DNA of 50,846 nt from assembly GCA_023515795.1 (NCBI GenBank), contig JALGPX010000008.1, positions 24,096 to 74,941 of the forward strand, read 5' to 3'. The translations under genes were made by a program, and so were the position numbers. Below, piece by piece: positions 7,538 to 16,865 of the stretch (positions are counted from its first letter, which is position 1; every line of letters begins with the position of its first letter). The notes beneath the pieces were generated by a model. The model saw nothing but the letters and a program-made list of their open reading frames with translations, did not search any database and was not told where the DNA came from. This stretch comes from Amoeboaphelidium occidentale. Lineage: Eukaryota; Aphelidiomycota; Aphelidea.

Positions 7538-9937
7538 TTATGGCTGAAAGTGGATTCTTTGGTCAAGCGGATTCATACTAGCAGCTCTAGAGCGCGCGTA
7601 TCCATCAAAATTGTACCACGGACCACAAGCGCATGGATATTCTTCAACGAGAGATGATGCCCTCTCCTTGTAATCACCGTCACGCATCCAGCAAGAATAA
7701 ACATTGCTTATCGATAGTTTGAACGGCCGTCGAGATAAGAGCTCTTTGATGAAAATATCAGCTTTTTTGTGAATGATAAAGTTTCGATTATCTGCTTCGG
7801 AATAGAGTTTGCACAACGGATAGCTACTAGGAAACATCTTGAGTAGAAGTGATAAGTGCGTGCACAACTCCAGATTTGTAATCAGACCAAGTTCGAATAC
7901 GAGTTGTAAAACAAAGGCAAACTGAGTCGAATGAATTTCACCAATTAAACGATCGTCAAGAGTAGATGATATTGGTTGGTAAAATTTCTTCAACAAATCA
8001 TGAATGTTATCCTTGTTTACCCGCAGCACCAGTTGCAAAAACCTCAAATCTAAATACTGCCCAAGTTTGTCAAGTGAGTCAATTCTACCGAGAGTTTCCA
8101 GAGCGTCCTCAAGATGATTCCGGGCTTCAACTTCAGAAGAGATTCCCATAATTTGAGCAATATTGCTGCAGTTGAACTGTTTTAATCCTGAAAGCCCTCG
8201 CTTTACAAGTATCCTACGGATTCCAAAATCTTTAGGATCCACATCGTAATCATCCAATGAGTACCACCATTTTAACAGATTATTAGAGCTTGATTCTATC
8301 AACTTTTTACCTAACTCATGATCTTTCAGTTTAAAATATAAAGCTGCAACCCATATAATGTTTTCATCGTTCTTGCTTAAGCCATAGCGGAAACATACCG
8401 AAAATACAGGACTAAAGTCAANATCCACATCGTAATCATCCAATGAGTACCACCATTTTAACAGATTATTAGAGCTTGATTCTATCAACTTTTTACCACA
8501 CTCATGATCTTTCAGTTTAAAGTATAAAGCTGCAACCCATATAATGTTTTCATCGTTCTTGCTTAAGCCATAGCGGAAACATACCGAAAATACAGGACTA
8601 AAGTCAAGCATCATATCTCCCTCTTTGCGTTGAATAAAATAACCTCTTAGAATCAAATCTTTGAAACAGGAGCATGAACAGCTTGATACAAACAATCCTT
8701 CAATGTCATAACCATCCACTAAACAAGCATCATCACTTAAATCAGAAGAATAGCAGGGTACAGATATCCCACAGAAGAATCGCAGCATAAAAATTAAGCA
8801 GTCAAGAATTGTGTCAGGATCTCGAAACAGAAACATCGAAAAGTCGCTGAAGAGTATAACATCATCAGGTAAATCTTCCCCTTCTGTATTTACAGCCTTT
8901 ACAATTTTCAAAGTCTTTCTTACAGATCCTGATATTTCTACTTCAGAACACCATTGATGGAAAATATCTTCATCAGAATCGAATAAATCCTCCAATTCAG
9001 TCATTAGGTCATGACCATTCTTCGTTAAAGATAATGCGATTTGGCACTGTAGAAGAGATAAAGAGCCGCTAAACTGACCAGCTTTAAACTCCAAAGCTGC
9101 AACTCTTAGCAAAAGCCGAAGATTCCGTTGGATTGATGCTGCGTGTTCATATTCTTGCTTAACGTTTTCAAGACTGTAATCGTATGAGCACCATTCCAAG
9201 TAAAGCATTCTTGTCTGTAATGAAATGAACTTGTCTGTATTTTCCATGAAATACGAAAACTTTTCTCTTATGGAAGCATGTGTTACTTCTGTACGCCAAA
9301 ACAATCGCAAATATCTCTCGACCAGAAGCCAAACAAGACAGTTATCTTTGCATGATACCAAACATGACCGTAGGCCTCTGTCTAAAATCTCCAGTTGACG
9401 TTCCCATAGTTCAGCATCATTCTTGAACAGCTTGACGCCTTCATTACCCTGGAATCCTTTCAAGAAAACATCAGAAACATTCCCGTTACGTAAAAATCGC
9501 TTTTGGTAGTCGACAAGTTCTAACCATTTAAGAGCATCACCAGGATTCCGTGAAACATGAGCGTGCAGAGCTTTCTGTTGCAGTAGAATCGAATTGAACG
9601 ATACTTGCTCATCAGACTCTTCACTTTCCAGTGGTACAAAGTCACCTTTCTCTAAATAAGACGGAGCTACTGCAGAATATTTGTGATCATCTTCCTTGGA
9701 TGCCTCCTTTGCCTCTTTCAACGCTGGTCTAAAGTTGAACAATGGAACATTATTAGGTCTTTCATATCTCAAATTGTCATAATCTGGCCTTCTGTCAAAG
9801 TAAAAACTGTCTGCTTTCTTATGATCATTCCTTTTTACCAGCGCTGTAGATTTCTCGCTCCTCCGCTTAACGACAGACATCTCCTGCTTCTCGTTAGCTT
9901 TGCTCGGCAATCCCGGAAACGTCCCAAACGACTTCAT
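7538..9937 (-). CDS. NRDE2: NRDE2 family protein (nuclear RNAi/RNA surveillance, HAT/TPR-like repeats), model inflated by an assembly repeat
   Basis: The open frame is 799 codons. It includes one ambiguous codon at 8422 and a 185-nt repeat beside it that adds 62 codons in frame, so the real protein is probably about 737 residues. The N-terminal part is basic and disordered. A segment reads LLQQKALHAHVSRNPGDALKWLELVDYQKRF (shown here only to its first lines: the diagnostic part is NPGDALKWLELVDYQKRF), the typical start of the NRDE-2 helical repeat region. Downstream helices such as RMLYLEWCSYDYSLENVKQE resemble half-a-TPR repeats. Family members act in nuclear RNA silencing and, in animals and fission yeast (Nrl1), with the Mtr4 helicase in RNA surveillance and splicing. 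Family placement is fairly confident. Function here is by family. Confidence 0.8.
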   Translation of the reverse strand: MKSFGTFPGLPSKANEKQEMSVVKRRSEKSTALVKRNDHKKADSFYFDRRPDYDNLRYERPNNVPLFNFRPALKEAKEASKEDDHKYSAVAPSYLEKGDFVPLESEESDEQVSFNSILLQQKALHAHVSRNPGDALKWLELVDYQKRFLRNGNVSDVFLKGFQGNEGVKLFKNDAELWERQLEILDRGLRSCLVSCKDNCLVWLLVERYLRLFWRTEVTHASIREKFSYFMENTDKFISLQTRMLYLEWCSYDYSLENVKQEYEHAASIQRNLRLLLRVAALEFKAGQFSGSLSLLQCQIALSLTKNGHDLMTELEDLFDSDEDIFHQWCSEVEISGSVRKTLKIVKAVNTEGEDLPDDVILFSDFSMFLFRDPDTILDCLIFMLRFFCGISVPCYSSDLSDDACLVDGYDIEGLFVSSCSCSCFKDLILRGYFIQRKEGDMMLDFSPVFSVCFRYGLSKNDENIIWVAALYFKLKDHECGKKLIESSSNNLLKWWYSLDDYDVDXDFSPVFSVCFRYGLSKNDENIIWVAALYFKLKDHELGKKLIESSSNNLLKWWYSLDDYDVDPKDFGIRRILVKRGLSGLKQFNCSNIAQIMGISSEVEARNHLEDALETLGRIDSLDKLGQYLDLRFLQLVLRVNKDNIHDLLKKFYQPISSTLDDRLIGEIHSTQFAFVLQLVFELGLITNLELCTHLSLLLKMFPSSYPLCKLYSEADNRNFIIHKKADIFIKELLSRRPFKLSISNVYSCWMRDGDYKERASSLVEEYPCACGPWYNFDGYARSRAASMNPLDQRIHFQP
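8237..8421. repeat. Direct repeat copy 1 flanking N at 8422 (probable unmerged allelic overlap)
   Basis: This 185-nt segment is repeated at 8423-8607 with three substitutions, and a single N separates the copies. The unit is inside the NRDE2 frame and the extra copy is in phase by chance (186 nt). The pattern recurs at 37013, so an assembly origin is more likely than a real tandem duplication. Confidence 0.85.
8423..8607. repeat. Direct repeat copy 2 flanking N at 8422
   Basis: Second copy of the 185-nt unit. It differs from 8237-8421 at three positions, one pair of which changes a Leu codon to Cys. Confidence 0.85.
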
Positions 9938-10050
9938 CTGATCATCCCAAGGAAAGAATTAATGATCATGTTCCGGAAACTTATGATCATTGTAAATGAA
10001 CATATTCCGGAGGTATTGTACCACAGGAATTGAATTGTAATTGATTTTTG
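9938..10050. promoter_or_regulatory. Divergent promoter of NRDE2 and TMEM242 with repeated TGATCAT and TTCCGGA elements
   Basis: The 113-bp gap holds TGATCAT-type palindromes three times and two copies of a TTCCGGA core (ATGTTCCGGAAAC and CATATTCCGGAGG) spaced about 35 bp apart. The density of short palindromes suggests factor binding sites. No known factor is assigned. Confidence 0.4.
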
Positions 10051-10506
10051 ATGTCTGATCAAGATCTGCTTCAGGATACCGCGAAGAAGGAACGCATAAT
10101 ATCATTGGCTTCTGTAGCAATATTTACAGGAAGTCTTGGCCTTACAATATTTTTTAAGTTACGACGGAAACCTTTGCCTTTTACGGCTAATAAAGATGTG
10201 ACTACAATAGAATCGCCGTTTAATCTCGCAATCAAGGCATTTGGTTATGGGACAGCTCTGTGTTTATCGACTGCGTTCATAATTGGCTACGGAGTTTCGC
10301 GATATTTAGGCGTTAATAGTCTAAAGGAATTCGCTGTGAAGATAAAAGCAACGAGTGATAAGGTGAATGAATACGGAAAGCAGAGTGTGCCCTCGCTAAA
10401 TCTGCCACAGGAACAGAGGGCGGATGGTGCACCATCAGAAGAAGAGCAGGAGAAGCAGTTTATTGAAATATTTAGCAGCAGTGCAGAAGATGAAGAGGTT
10501 TCTTGA
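10051..10506 (+). CDS. TMEM242: TMEM242-like mitochondrial inner-membrane protein
   Basis: Encodes 151 residues from ATG 10051. A first hydrophobic helix (LASVAIFTGSLGLTIFF) and a second (YGTALCLSTAFIIGYGVS) are separated by a basic loop. The core SPFNLAIKAFGYGTALCLS, followed by RYLGVNSLKEFAVKIK, matches the diagnostic part of TMEM242, where the human protein has a similar pattern ending in a conserved LGV.S...F motif. TMEM242 helps assemble the c-ring of mitochondrial ATP synthase in animals. The tail (residues 110-151) is acidic and disordered. The gene is divergent from NRDE2. The homology call is based on residue-by-residue similarity to the remembered family pattern. Confidence 0.72.
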   Translation: MSDQDLLQDTAKKERIISLASVAIFTGSLGLTIFFKLRRKPLPFTANKDVTTIESPFNLAIKAFGYGTALCLSTAFIIGYGVSRYLGVNSLKEFAVKIKATSDKVNEYGKQSVPSLNLPQEQRADGAPSEEEQEKQFIEIFSSSAEDEEVS

Positions 10507-10566
10507 TCAACTTCTGTTGTTTTGTGTCCGTAACGTGTCCAATAAACCGCTTTAATCCTTCATAAG

Positions 10567-11628
10567 ATGCTTCAGCTGGACAGTTACATTGCGAACTTAA
10601 TTGAAAAGAGAGAAATACTTCCAGAGGAGACCATTAAGGAAATATGTGAGAAGCTTAAAGAAGTTATGGCACAGGAATCTAATGTGCTTCACATCCAAGC
10701 GCCTGTAACAGTTGTTGGGGATGTGCATGGACAGTTCTATGATGTTGTGGAGATATTTCGAATTGGCGGCTTTGCGCCTGATACAAATTATCTGTTCCTT
10801 GGAGACTACGTCGATCGAGGCTTTCACAGTGTCGAGACGATGACGCTTTTGGCTTGTCTCAAGCTAAGATATCCACACAGAGTGACGCTGCTTCGAGGTA
10901 ATCATGAGTCGAGAGCTGTTACGCAAGTTTATGGTTTTTATAATGAGTGCATGCGTAAGTACGGAAGTGTTAAGGTGTGGCAGTACTTTACAGACATGTT
11001 TGATTATATGACGCTCTCGGTAATTATTGATAACTCGTTGTTCTGCACACATGGAGGATTATCGCCTTCGATATCATGCATTAATCAAATCAAAGTTTTG
11101 GATAGATTTAAAGGTATATGAAGGAATTCTTGTTTTGTGCTCAAGTTTGTAGAAATACCTCATGAAGGTCCAATAGCTGATTTAATGTGGAGTGATCCTG
11201 ACGCAGAGAAGGAAGATTTTGCAATGAGCCCTCGGTACCTTTCAAATTTTTATGCGTTTAATTTTTAGAGGGGCTGGTTACACATATGGTTCTGATGTCG
11301 TTCGATTCTTTTGTGAAGCAAATCAAGTAGATCATATTCTCAGGGCTCATCAGTTGTGCATGGAAGGTTACCAAGTACTCTTTGATGAAAAGCTTTCTAC
11401 TGTATGGAGTGCTCCGAATTATTGTTACAGATGCGGAAATTTAGCAAGTGTTTTAGAGATTGGGCCTGCACCAACATTGAAACGATTCTTCAATGTATTC
11501 GATGCTGCTCCAGAGAATTTGCGAGAAAGCAATGAAACGAAGGGGAACGCTTCACCAGAAAATGCGGTAAGTTCTCATATGTCTGAATTAATTCTTAGGA
11601 ACGGGCAGAAAATCAATACTTCTTGTAA
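10567..11628 (+). CDS. PPG1: PP2A-like serine/threonine phosphatase, Ppg1 type (4 exons)
   Basis: Exons 10567-11113, 11153-11234, 11269-11566 and 11599-11628 give 318 residues. Metallophosphatase motifs are intact: [16 protein letters not shown] and RGNHES, followed by the catalytic-domain core [11 protein letters not shown]. Features specific to Ppg1 rather than PP4 or PP6 are the start ([16 protein letters not shown]), FEATURES such as [15 protein letters not shown], and [10 protein letters not shown] near the end. Splicing the last 30-nt exon yields the terminal YFL shared by PP2A-family enzymes, which are carboxymethylated and contact regulatory subunits there. In yeast, Ppg1 works in the Far/STRIPAK complex. 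Introns are 39, 34 and 32 nt. The stop lies 38 bp from the convergent KH gene. Confidence 0.92.
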
Positions 11629-11666
11629 TCTTTGTCATTTAGTAAATATATCGTTTTTGCTTGTGC

Positions 11667-13766
11667 TCATAATTGGAAATCGACCCCACTACAAATTTTG
11701 TCTCCAGCGCGCAATAGGTTTTGTAATTCAAATGCGATATCATTCTTCAAACTTCTTTCATGTGTGAAATGTGATTTGGTTGAGCCAGAGTACGATGATG
11801 CATTATCTGTGGACTTTGCAGATGAAACTTCTCTTAATTTTCCAGAACGGCTAGTTTCATATCCAAACATGAAGCTTTCTAACAGCTTATTCAACTTCTT
11901 ATTTTTCAAAGACAATTCATGGCTAACTACTGTCTTTGTCTTCTGCGATATATGCTCATCTTGAGCCTTCAAGTGTGCCGGCTCATCAATGTAAGTGTGC
12001 GACTGGTATACTCTTTGCAAACTAGCTTTGATGGATTCTTTGTAATAGTGTGATTTTTGTTTGACTCTGAAACAAGAATCCGTGACATTGCACATGACAG
12101 GATAATCCAAATTCACTTGTCCAGCTTCGACTTTGACCCGCATAGAGTCGCAAATGGACATTATTTTCTCTGGAACTTCATTCGCATTACATTCATACTT
12201 TGCAGTGACTCTGATTCTAAAGTCAAACATATTATTTGGATGCATGAACGTAACAACGATAGGCTTAAACTTTTTCGACAAAACACCGACGACAGCTACA
12301 TCTCCATTCTTGTCTGCGTGAATTTTAGTCATAACCTTGTCTTTGGTCTCCAAGTCTTTCCAGTAGACATCGATTGGAATCTGGGAATGTTTTGACCTCT
12401 TTTCGTATCCTTCTTCCTTCAAGAAACTCTCTGTGTTGCGCATTACATCTCCACTAAGTTTATCATGAAATCTTGAACCTGAAAATACATCTGACATAAA
12501 TTTGCTGTAAGGCCTCAAACAGGCATCAGGCAACTGAAACTGTGAAGGCAAATGACTTCCTCGTTCCAACCTGAATGCCTGCTTTCCAAATGACAATTCT
12601 ACACGCAAACCAGAAAAACGCCTTTCAGAAGCCAATTCTGCGAACTTTGTAATTGTACCCAAGAGTTCAGATAGCAACTCCATTTGAGGTTTCCTGCAGA
12701 ACGCCATCGTGCTTGTCATCCAATTGAAAGAAATGCAATTCAAGAAATTTCCGGAAGAGCTCTTTTGGACTTCTTCCTCAGTCCTGGTATCATCCAGATC
12801 TGCTATGACACCCAACAGGTGCGCATCAATTTTTTTAAAGTAGCTGATATCAATAACGGCCTTCGATGGAAATGGTCGGGAAAATATCAAATGCGAAACC
12901 TGTGGACCATTCGCCATGTGGTTTTCAAGCAGCTGGCGTAGTTCTTGCTCAATAAGAAATCTTGCCTTTTGTCTTTCTTTACCGTTTCCCTTGATATTAA
13001 CAAACGCAGCAGTTGTTTCCTCGTCGATCTCGCACACAGCACCACTTTGAGCATTGATACGCTTGATTGTGCATCCTCCTTTACCAATTAACTTTGAAAC
13101 TGCAGAGCTAGGAATGCGTATGCGCTCTGTTCGAGTATCTTCCAGCGAATACTTCAAACGATCGCCAAGTAAAATCTTTGCCTTCAGTCTAGCCTCGAAT
13201 GAACCTCTGATGTATAGCAAACCAAATAGAGAGCACCTGCTTTCAACGGTACACTTTGCCCCGCTCCAAATCTCGAGCTCTTGCAATTCACAACCATTCG
13301 TTCCTATGAATGCTCCCAGAAGCGCCACAGGCAATATTTGGAACTCGACAGCTTCATCTTCTTTCTTGTACAGGACTTGTTGCACAGCTACGCGAACATA
13401 TGATAAGCCGCTTGATGGTCCGAGTATGCGTAAACAGTTCTGATCATCGTCGTAACGGATTCTTGTATTGCTTGCTTCCTCCAGCAACTTTAAATTCTCC
13501 AAGATTATATTCTTTGCGCTCTCCGACAAGAAAATCTCGTCTTCTTTGTAAGGCTCTAATTGCATTTTTGTTGGCATCGCAACTGCCAGCGACATTTCTT
13601 GAAGATTCGAATCTTTCCGTGGCTTAGCGGTTTCAACGTTTTTGAGTCTGGTAATCTCTAAATCAGCGATTATTTCGTTGATATCATAATAAGCCCTCGG
13701 AGACCGGCAGTCTACCCGTCCAGCTTTGCTCTGCCCTCTTGACCTTCGTGGAATGTTTGATTGCAT
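11667..13766 (-). CDS. Multi-KH-domain RNA-binding protein
   Basis: Encodes 699 residues from ATG 13764-13766. The N-terminus is basic (MQSNIPRRSRGQSKAGRVD) and could be a mitochondrial or nucleolar targeting region. Two KH-like domains are evident and a third is likely: residues about 75-135 (weak), about 140-205 (GAFIGTNG replaces the GxxG loop) and about 210-280, where RIRIPSSAVSKLIGKGGCTI contains a canonical GKGG loop. The C-terminal half (about 300-580) is a separate folded region I cannot name, followed by a charged tail. KH domains bind single-stranded RNA. The layout is reminiscent of fungal mitochondrial Sls1, but I cannot confirm that. There is no intron. The start region holds a TCACGTGA palindrome. 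Confidence 0.75.
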   Translation of the reverse strand: MQSNIPRRSRGQSKAGRVDCRSPRAYYDINEIIADLEITRLKNVETAKPRKDSNLQEMSLAVAMPTKMQLEPYKEDEIFLSESAKNIILENLKLLEEASNTRIRYDDDQNCLRILGPSSGLSYVRVAVQQVLYKKEDEAVEFQILPVALLGAFIGTNGCELQELEIWSGAKCTVESRCSLFGLLYIRGSFEARLKAKILLGDRLKYSLEDTRTERIRIPSSAVSKLIGKGGCTIKRINAQSGAVCEIDEETTAAFVNIKGNGKERQKARFLIEQELRQLLENHMANGPQVSHLIFSRPFPSKAVIDISYFKKIDAHLLGVIADLDDTRTEEEVQKSSSGNFLNCISFNWMTSTMAFCRKPQMELLSELLGTITKFAELASERRFSGLRVELSFGKQAFRLERGSHLPSQFQLPDACLRPYSKFMSDVFSGSRFHDKLSGDVMRNTESFLKEEGYEKRSKHSQIPIDVYWKDLETKDKVMTKIHADKNGDVAVVGVLSKKFKPIVVTFMHPNNMFDFRIRVTAKYECNANEVPEKIMSICDSMRVKVEAGQVNLDYPVMCNVTDSCFRVKQKSHYYKESIKASLQRVYQSHTYIDEPAHLKAQDEHISQKTKTVVSHELSLKNKKLNKLLESFMFGYETSRSGKLREVSSAKSTDNASSYSGSTKSHFTHERSLKNDIAFELQNLLRAGDKICSGVDFQL

Positions 13767-13776
13767 GATCACGTGA
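13767..13776. promoter_or_regulatory. E-box palindrome TCACGTGA upstream of the KH and ankyrin-BTB genes
   Basis: ATCACGTGA lies immediately upstream of the KH gene start in the 97-bp divergent spacer to the ankyrin-BTB gene. CACGTG is the core for bHLH factors (Cbf1/Pho4/TFEB class). The same 8-mer occurs upstream of the 2H phosphoesterase at 19431-19439. Confidence 0.4.
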
Positions 13777-13863
13777 CAGCATGCTTTCAATCAGAAACTT
13801 GCGAGTATGATATCATGTTCCAACTCTGATATTTCTGTGTGCTCTTCTCTCTCTTAGTCAACT

Positions 13864-15657
13864 ATGAAGTTTATTGAAATTCCGCCTGATACTTCGCTTG
13901 TTCAGAACCCTTTCATGAGTGATAGTCCAAGATCAGGCAGTGATGATTTGTTGTATGGTTTGGACATGAACTCAAACGATGAAGATGAAAAGAAAGCGAT
14001 TTTGTTTTATTCACTGTGTGAAGCTACAAGAGCTGGACGTCTTGATAAGGTCAGATATCTTGTTGAAGTGGAAAAGGTACCTCTGAACCGAAGAGATTGT
14101 TGGGATAGTTCTCCCTTGTATTACAGTTGTCTTTGTGGTCATAAGAATCTGGTAACTTATCTACTGGAGAATGGAGCTCGTTGTGAGCCGAACACATTTG
14201 AAGCTGAGAGGTGTCTTTACGGTGCTCTTACTGACGAAATACGTTCCATGCTCAAAACTTACAACTTCACAAAGGCTGTGGATAATTTACAGCCATACGC
14301 AGCTTTCATGTACAAGCTGTACTACAGGGCTGATGAGTATTTTCATGACGTCACTTTCAGAGTGTATGATCGTAAGGAGGACAGATTATATGAAATCAAT
14401 GCACATCGCTGCGTGATGGCAACCCGCAGTCCGTACTTTCGCAGAGAATTCTTGAGGAGATGGAGAAATCAGAGTGTTATTAATGTTAATCATAGACGCT
14501 TCCGGGTGTCATGCTTTAAACTGGTTTTGATGTGGATGTACTTGGGACGAATTGAGTTTGGTCTATTGGGTTCAAATGGCAAGAATGTTGGAGCAGAGGA
14601 ATTAAATGACCTTCTGATCATGTGTAAATCATGGAAATTAGTTGCTTTGGAGTCCTCCATAAGAAGCATGATGGAACTCACAGATGATCCTTTTGATAAC
14701 TCAGGCAATTCAAGATCTTTACGGTATACGAGACAAGGCGCTCACGTTGGTCTAGAATCTGTGCAAGACGATATGGCTAAATTAATCAAACCTTTATCAG
14801 ACAACAGAACACACCTCACAGTTATGTCGCTATCTAGCTCTGTTTTTGCGGATGTTATCCTAAAAATTGGCAATTTCTTCTTTCCTGCTCACAAATCTGT
14901 GCTAACAGGTCAGTCTGAATACTTTCAGGCAATGTTTAGTAGTAATTTCAGTCCTATTGGTGATTTGGAAGGCTTTGAAAATGTATCTTCTGAAAAGAAC
15001 TCATTGCCTACTTTGCCGATTGTGAACATGAACGACATTGATGACCAACTAACCGCTGATACCTTCAAGTTGGTCATGGAATACGTGTATTCAGATCGCG
15101 TTTCAATACCCTCAGAGAAGATATCTTCAGCGTATGATCTTTTGTTTGTTAGTGATATGCTGCTTTTGGATAAACTGAAATCATTGAGCGTTGTTGTTCT
15201 GTGTGGATTGTTGAGCTCTTTTACGGAACAATCCAGAAATACTGTCTTTGATGGCAGGCTGCGACCAAGTACTGTTGACATGGATGTTTCTATTTTTGAA
15301 ATTACAAGAGCAGCTATGGACCTTCATATTGATCGTTTAGAACAACATTGTATTCAGTTTCTAGCGTTCTTTTTTGATGAGCTATCTCATCACGATGAAT
15401 TCAAGGATTTGATAAAGTACAGCGCAGATTCTATCAAGTCAAGACAAGAAGTCGATTCCATTCCTTTCGTAGATGATTTGTATTGGCACCTGATGAATAC
15501 GGATAATTACGACTACGAGAAGATGAAGCGTTCTCGAGCTGTGAAGATTGATAACGATAAAGAAGACTCTTCGGGTTTCTTAAATGTCAATGAGCTGGAC
15601 AAGATACGAAAGATCAAGGAGCTAGAAGATATCGTAGAAAATCTTAATCTTCATTAA
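13864..15657 (+). CDS. Ankyrin-repeat and double-BTB protein, ABTB1/BPOZ type
   Basis: Encodes 597 residues. After an acidic N-terminus, two ankyrin units span about 40-115 (ATRAGRLDKVRYLVEVEKV and SPLYYSCLCGHKNLVTYLLE). The first BTB domain is at about 160-265 (DVTFRVYDRKEDRLYEINAHR) and the second at about 320-450 (SVFADVILKIGNFFFPAHKS). The order ankyrin-BTB-BTB matches animal ABTB1 (BPOZ-1). Proteins of this type act as substrate adaptors for cullin-3 ubiquitin ligases, and yeast and fungal relatives exist. There is no intron. The domain call is strong and the specific adaptor role is inferred from the family. Confidence 0.88.
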   Translation: MKFIEIPPDTSLVQNPFMSDSPRSGSDDLLYGLDMNSNDEDEKKAILFYSLCEATRAGRLDKVRYLVEVEKVPLNRRDCWDSSPLYYSCLCGHKNLVTYLLENGARCEPNTFEAERCLYGALTDEIRSMLKTYNFTKAVDNLQPYAAFMYKLYYRADEYFHDVTFRVYDRKEDRLYEINAHRCVMATRSPYFRREFLRRWRNQSVINVNHRRFRVSCFKLVLMWMYLGRIEFGLLGSNGKNVGAEELNDLLIMCKSWKLVALESSIRSMMELTDDPFDNSGNSRSLRYTRQGAHVGLESVQDDMAKLIKPLSDNRTHLTVMSLSSSVFADVILKIGNFFFPAHKSVLTGQSEYFQAMFSSNFSPIGDLEGFENVSSEKNSLPTLPIVNMNDIDDQLTADTFKLVMEYVYSDRVSIPSEKISSAYDLLFVSDMLLLDKLKSLSVVVLCGLLSSFTEQSRNTVFDGRLRPSTVDMDVSIFEITRAAMDLHIDRLEQHCIQFLAFFFDELSHHDEFKDLIKYSADSIKSRQEVDSIPFVDDLYWHLMNTDNYDYEKMKRSRAVKIDNDKEDSSGFLNVNELDKIRKIKELEDIVENLNLH

Positions 15658-15746
15658 TCTTCAGTAACTTGAATAGAATCTGTGACAAGATCTGTTTGAT
15701 CAAACAACTTTGTTTCACTTTCCTCTCAAAGATTTTGGAAATAGAT

Positions 15747-16817
15747 ATGTCTATTCTTCTAAACGGATTGTACATATTTGGCTGGTACTTTTTTGCGACC
15801 TGTCTGAGTGTTTTGAACAAGCACATGGTCAGTCATGAACTTATGAACATACCGTTTCCATTACTAACATCTTCAATACATTCAGCAATGAACTGGATCT
15901 TGGCAGCGATATGTTTTAAATTACTTTTCCGAGGGATATTTGAAGGTTCATCTCATAAGTTATCCACGATATCGCCCAAAGTATATTTCTTACGGATTTT
16001 CCCAGTAGCAATCACTTCAGCGCTGGATATTGGTCTATCGAATGCATCTCTAAGGTTCATATCACTATCAATGTATACCATGGTCAAAAGCACAGTTAGC
16101 TTATGGGCACTCATATTTGCTTTCATTTTTGGGCTAGAGAGACCGAGCATATCGCACTTCATGATCATCATCCTGATTGTTTCAGGAGCAGCTATAACTT
16201 TCTCTGGAGAAATCGATTTAAACTACACAGGCCTGGCAATTATAACGCTGGCCACCGCGATCAGTGGCCTGCGATGGGTTCTCACTCAAGTTGTGTTACA
16301 AAAGAAAACTCTAGGGCTTGATCACCCTGTCATCACAATCTATTACCTTTCACCAATAATGTTTGTGGCTCTGCTATGCATGTCATTGTTATTTGAGAGC
16401 GGACATGCTAGTCTGTTTCAGTCTATTCATACTAGGGATATTGTAGAAAGTCAAGTCGCATCTGACGAGTATTTCCATCACGAGACAAAGCCAGCCATCT
16501 TGTTTGGTTTAATGTCACTTGGTGGAGTACTTGCATTTTTTATGACAATGTCGGAGTTCTCCTTGATATCAGCAACCTCTGTTGTTACTCTTTGTATCGC
16601 TGGAATCTGCAAAGAACTTCTAACGATTTTTGTTGCAATGATTGTTTACAAGGATGCTATGACTCCAATGAAGTGGTTAGGCCTGGTAATTACCGTTACA
16701 GGAATATTGATTTACAATTTAATTCGGTCGCATAAACATAACAATTCTAACGATAATCACAGACAATACAGAATTCTGGTAGATGAAACGGTTCTACCGA
16801 CCAACAAAGCTACGTAA
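15747..16817 (+). CDS. Nucleotide-sugar / triose-phosphate transporter family, SLC35C2-like
   Basis: Encodes 356 residues from ATG 15747 (SILLNGLYIFGWYFFATCLS). About ten hydrophobic segments are visible. Conserved patches include LNKHMV, the DIGLSNASLRFISLSMYTMVK block and RWVLTQVVLQK, which typify the SLC35C2/Ymd8 branch of the TPT/NST superfamily. These are Golgi or endosomal membrane carriers with poorly defined substrates (SLC35C2 affects GDP-fucose use in animals). A Lys-His-rich tail faces the cytosol. There is no intron. Family is confident, substrate unknown. Confidence 0.88.
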   Translation: MSILLNGLYIFGWYFFATCLSVLNKHMVSHELMNIPFPLLTSSIHSAMNWILAAICFKLLFRGIFEGSSHKLSTISPKVYFLRIFPVAITSALDIGLSNASLRFISLSMYTMVKSTVSLWALIFAFIFGLERPSISHFMIIILIVSGAAITFSGEIDLNYTGLAIITLATAISGLRWVLTQVVLQKKTLGLDHPVITIYYLSPIMFVALLCMSLLFESGHASLFQSIHTRDIVESQVASDEYFHHETKPAILFGLMSLGGVLAFFMTMSEFSLISATSVVTLCIAGICKELLTIFVAMIVYKDAMTPMKWLGLVITVTGILIYNLIRSHKHNNSNDNHRQYRILVDETVLPTNKAT

Positions 16818-16865
16818 ATAAGAGACCATGTTTGATCATACTCAATAGATTTAATTTCGTTGCAG

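Noticed and set aside
8237-8607. Apparent internal tandem duplication in NRDE2
   Set aside because: The copies meet at an N, differ by only three bases and the same 185-nt size appears at another gap, so an assembly cause is more likely than a protein repeat.
11399-11964. Longer plus-strand ORFs after PPG1
   Set aside because: They overlap the KH gene on the other strand and follow from reading through the last PPG1 intron. The splice to YFL fits the family.
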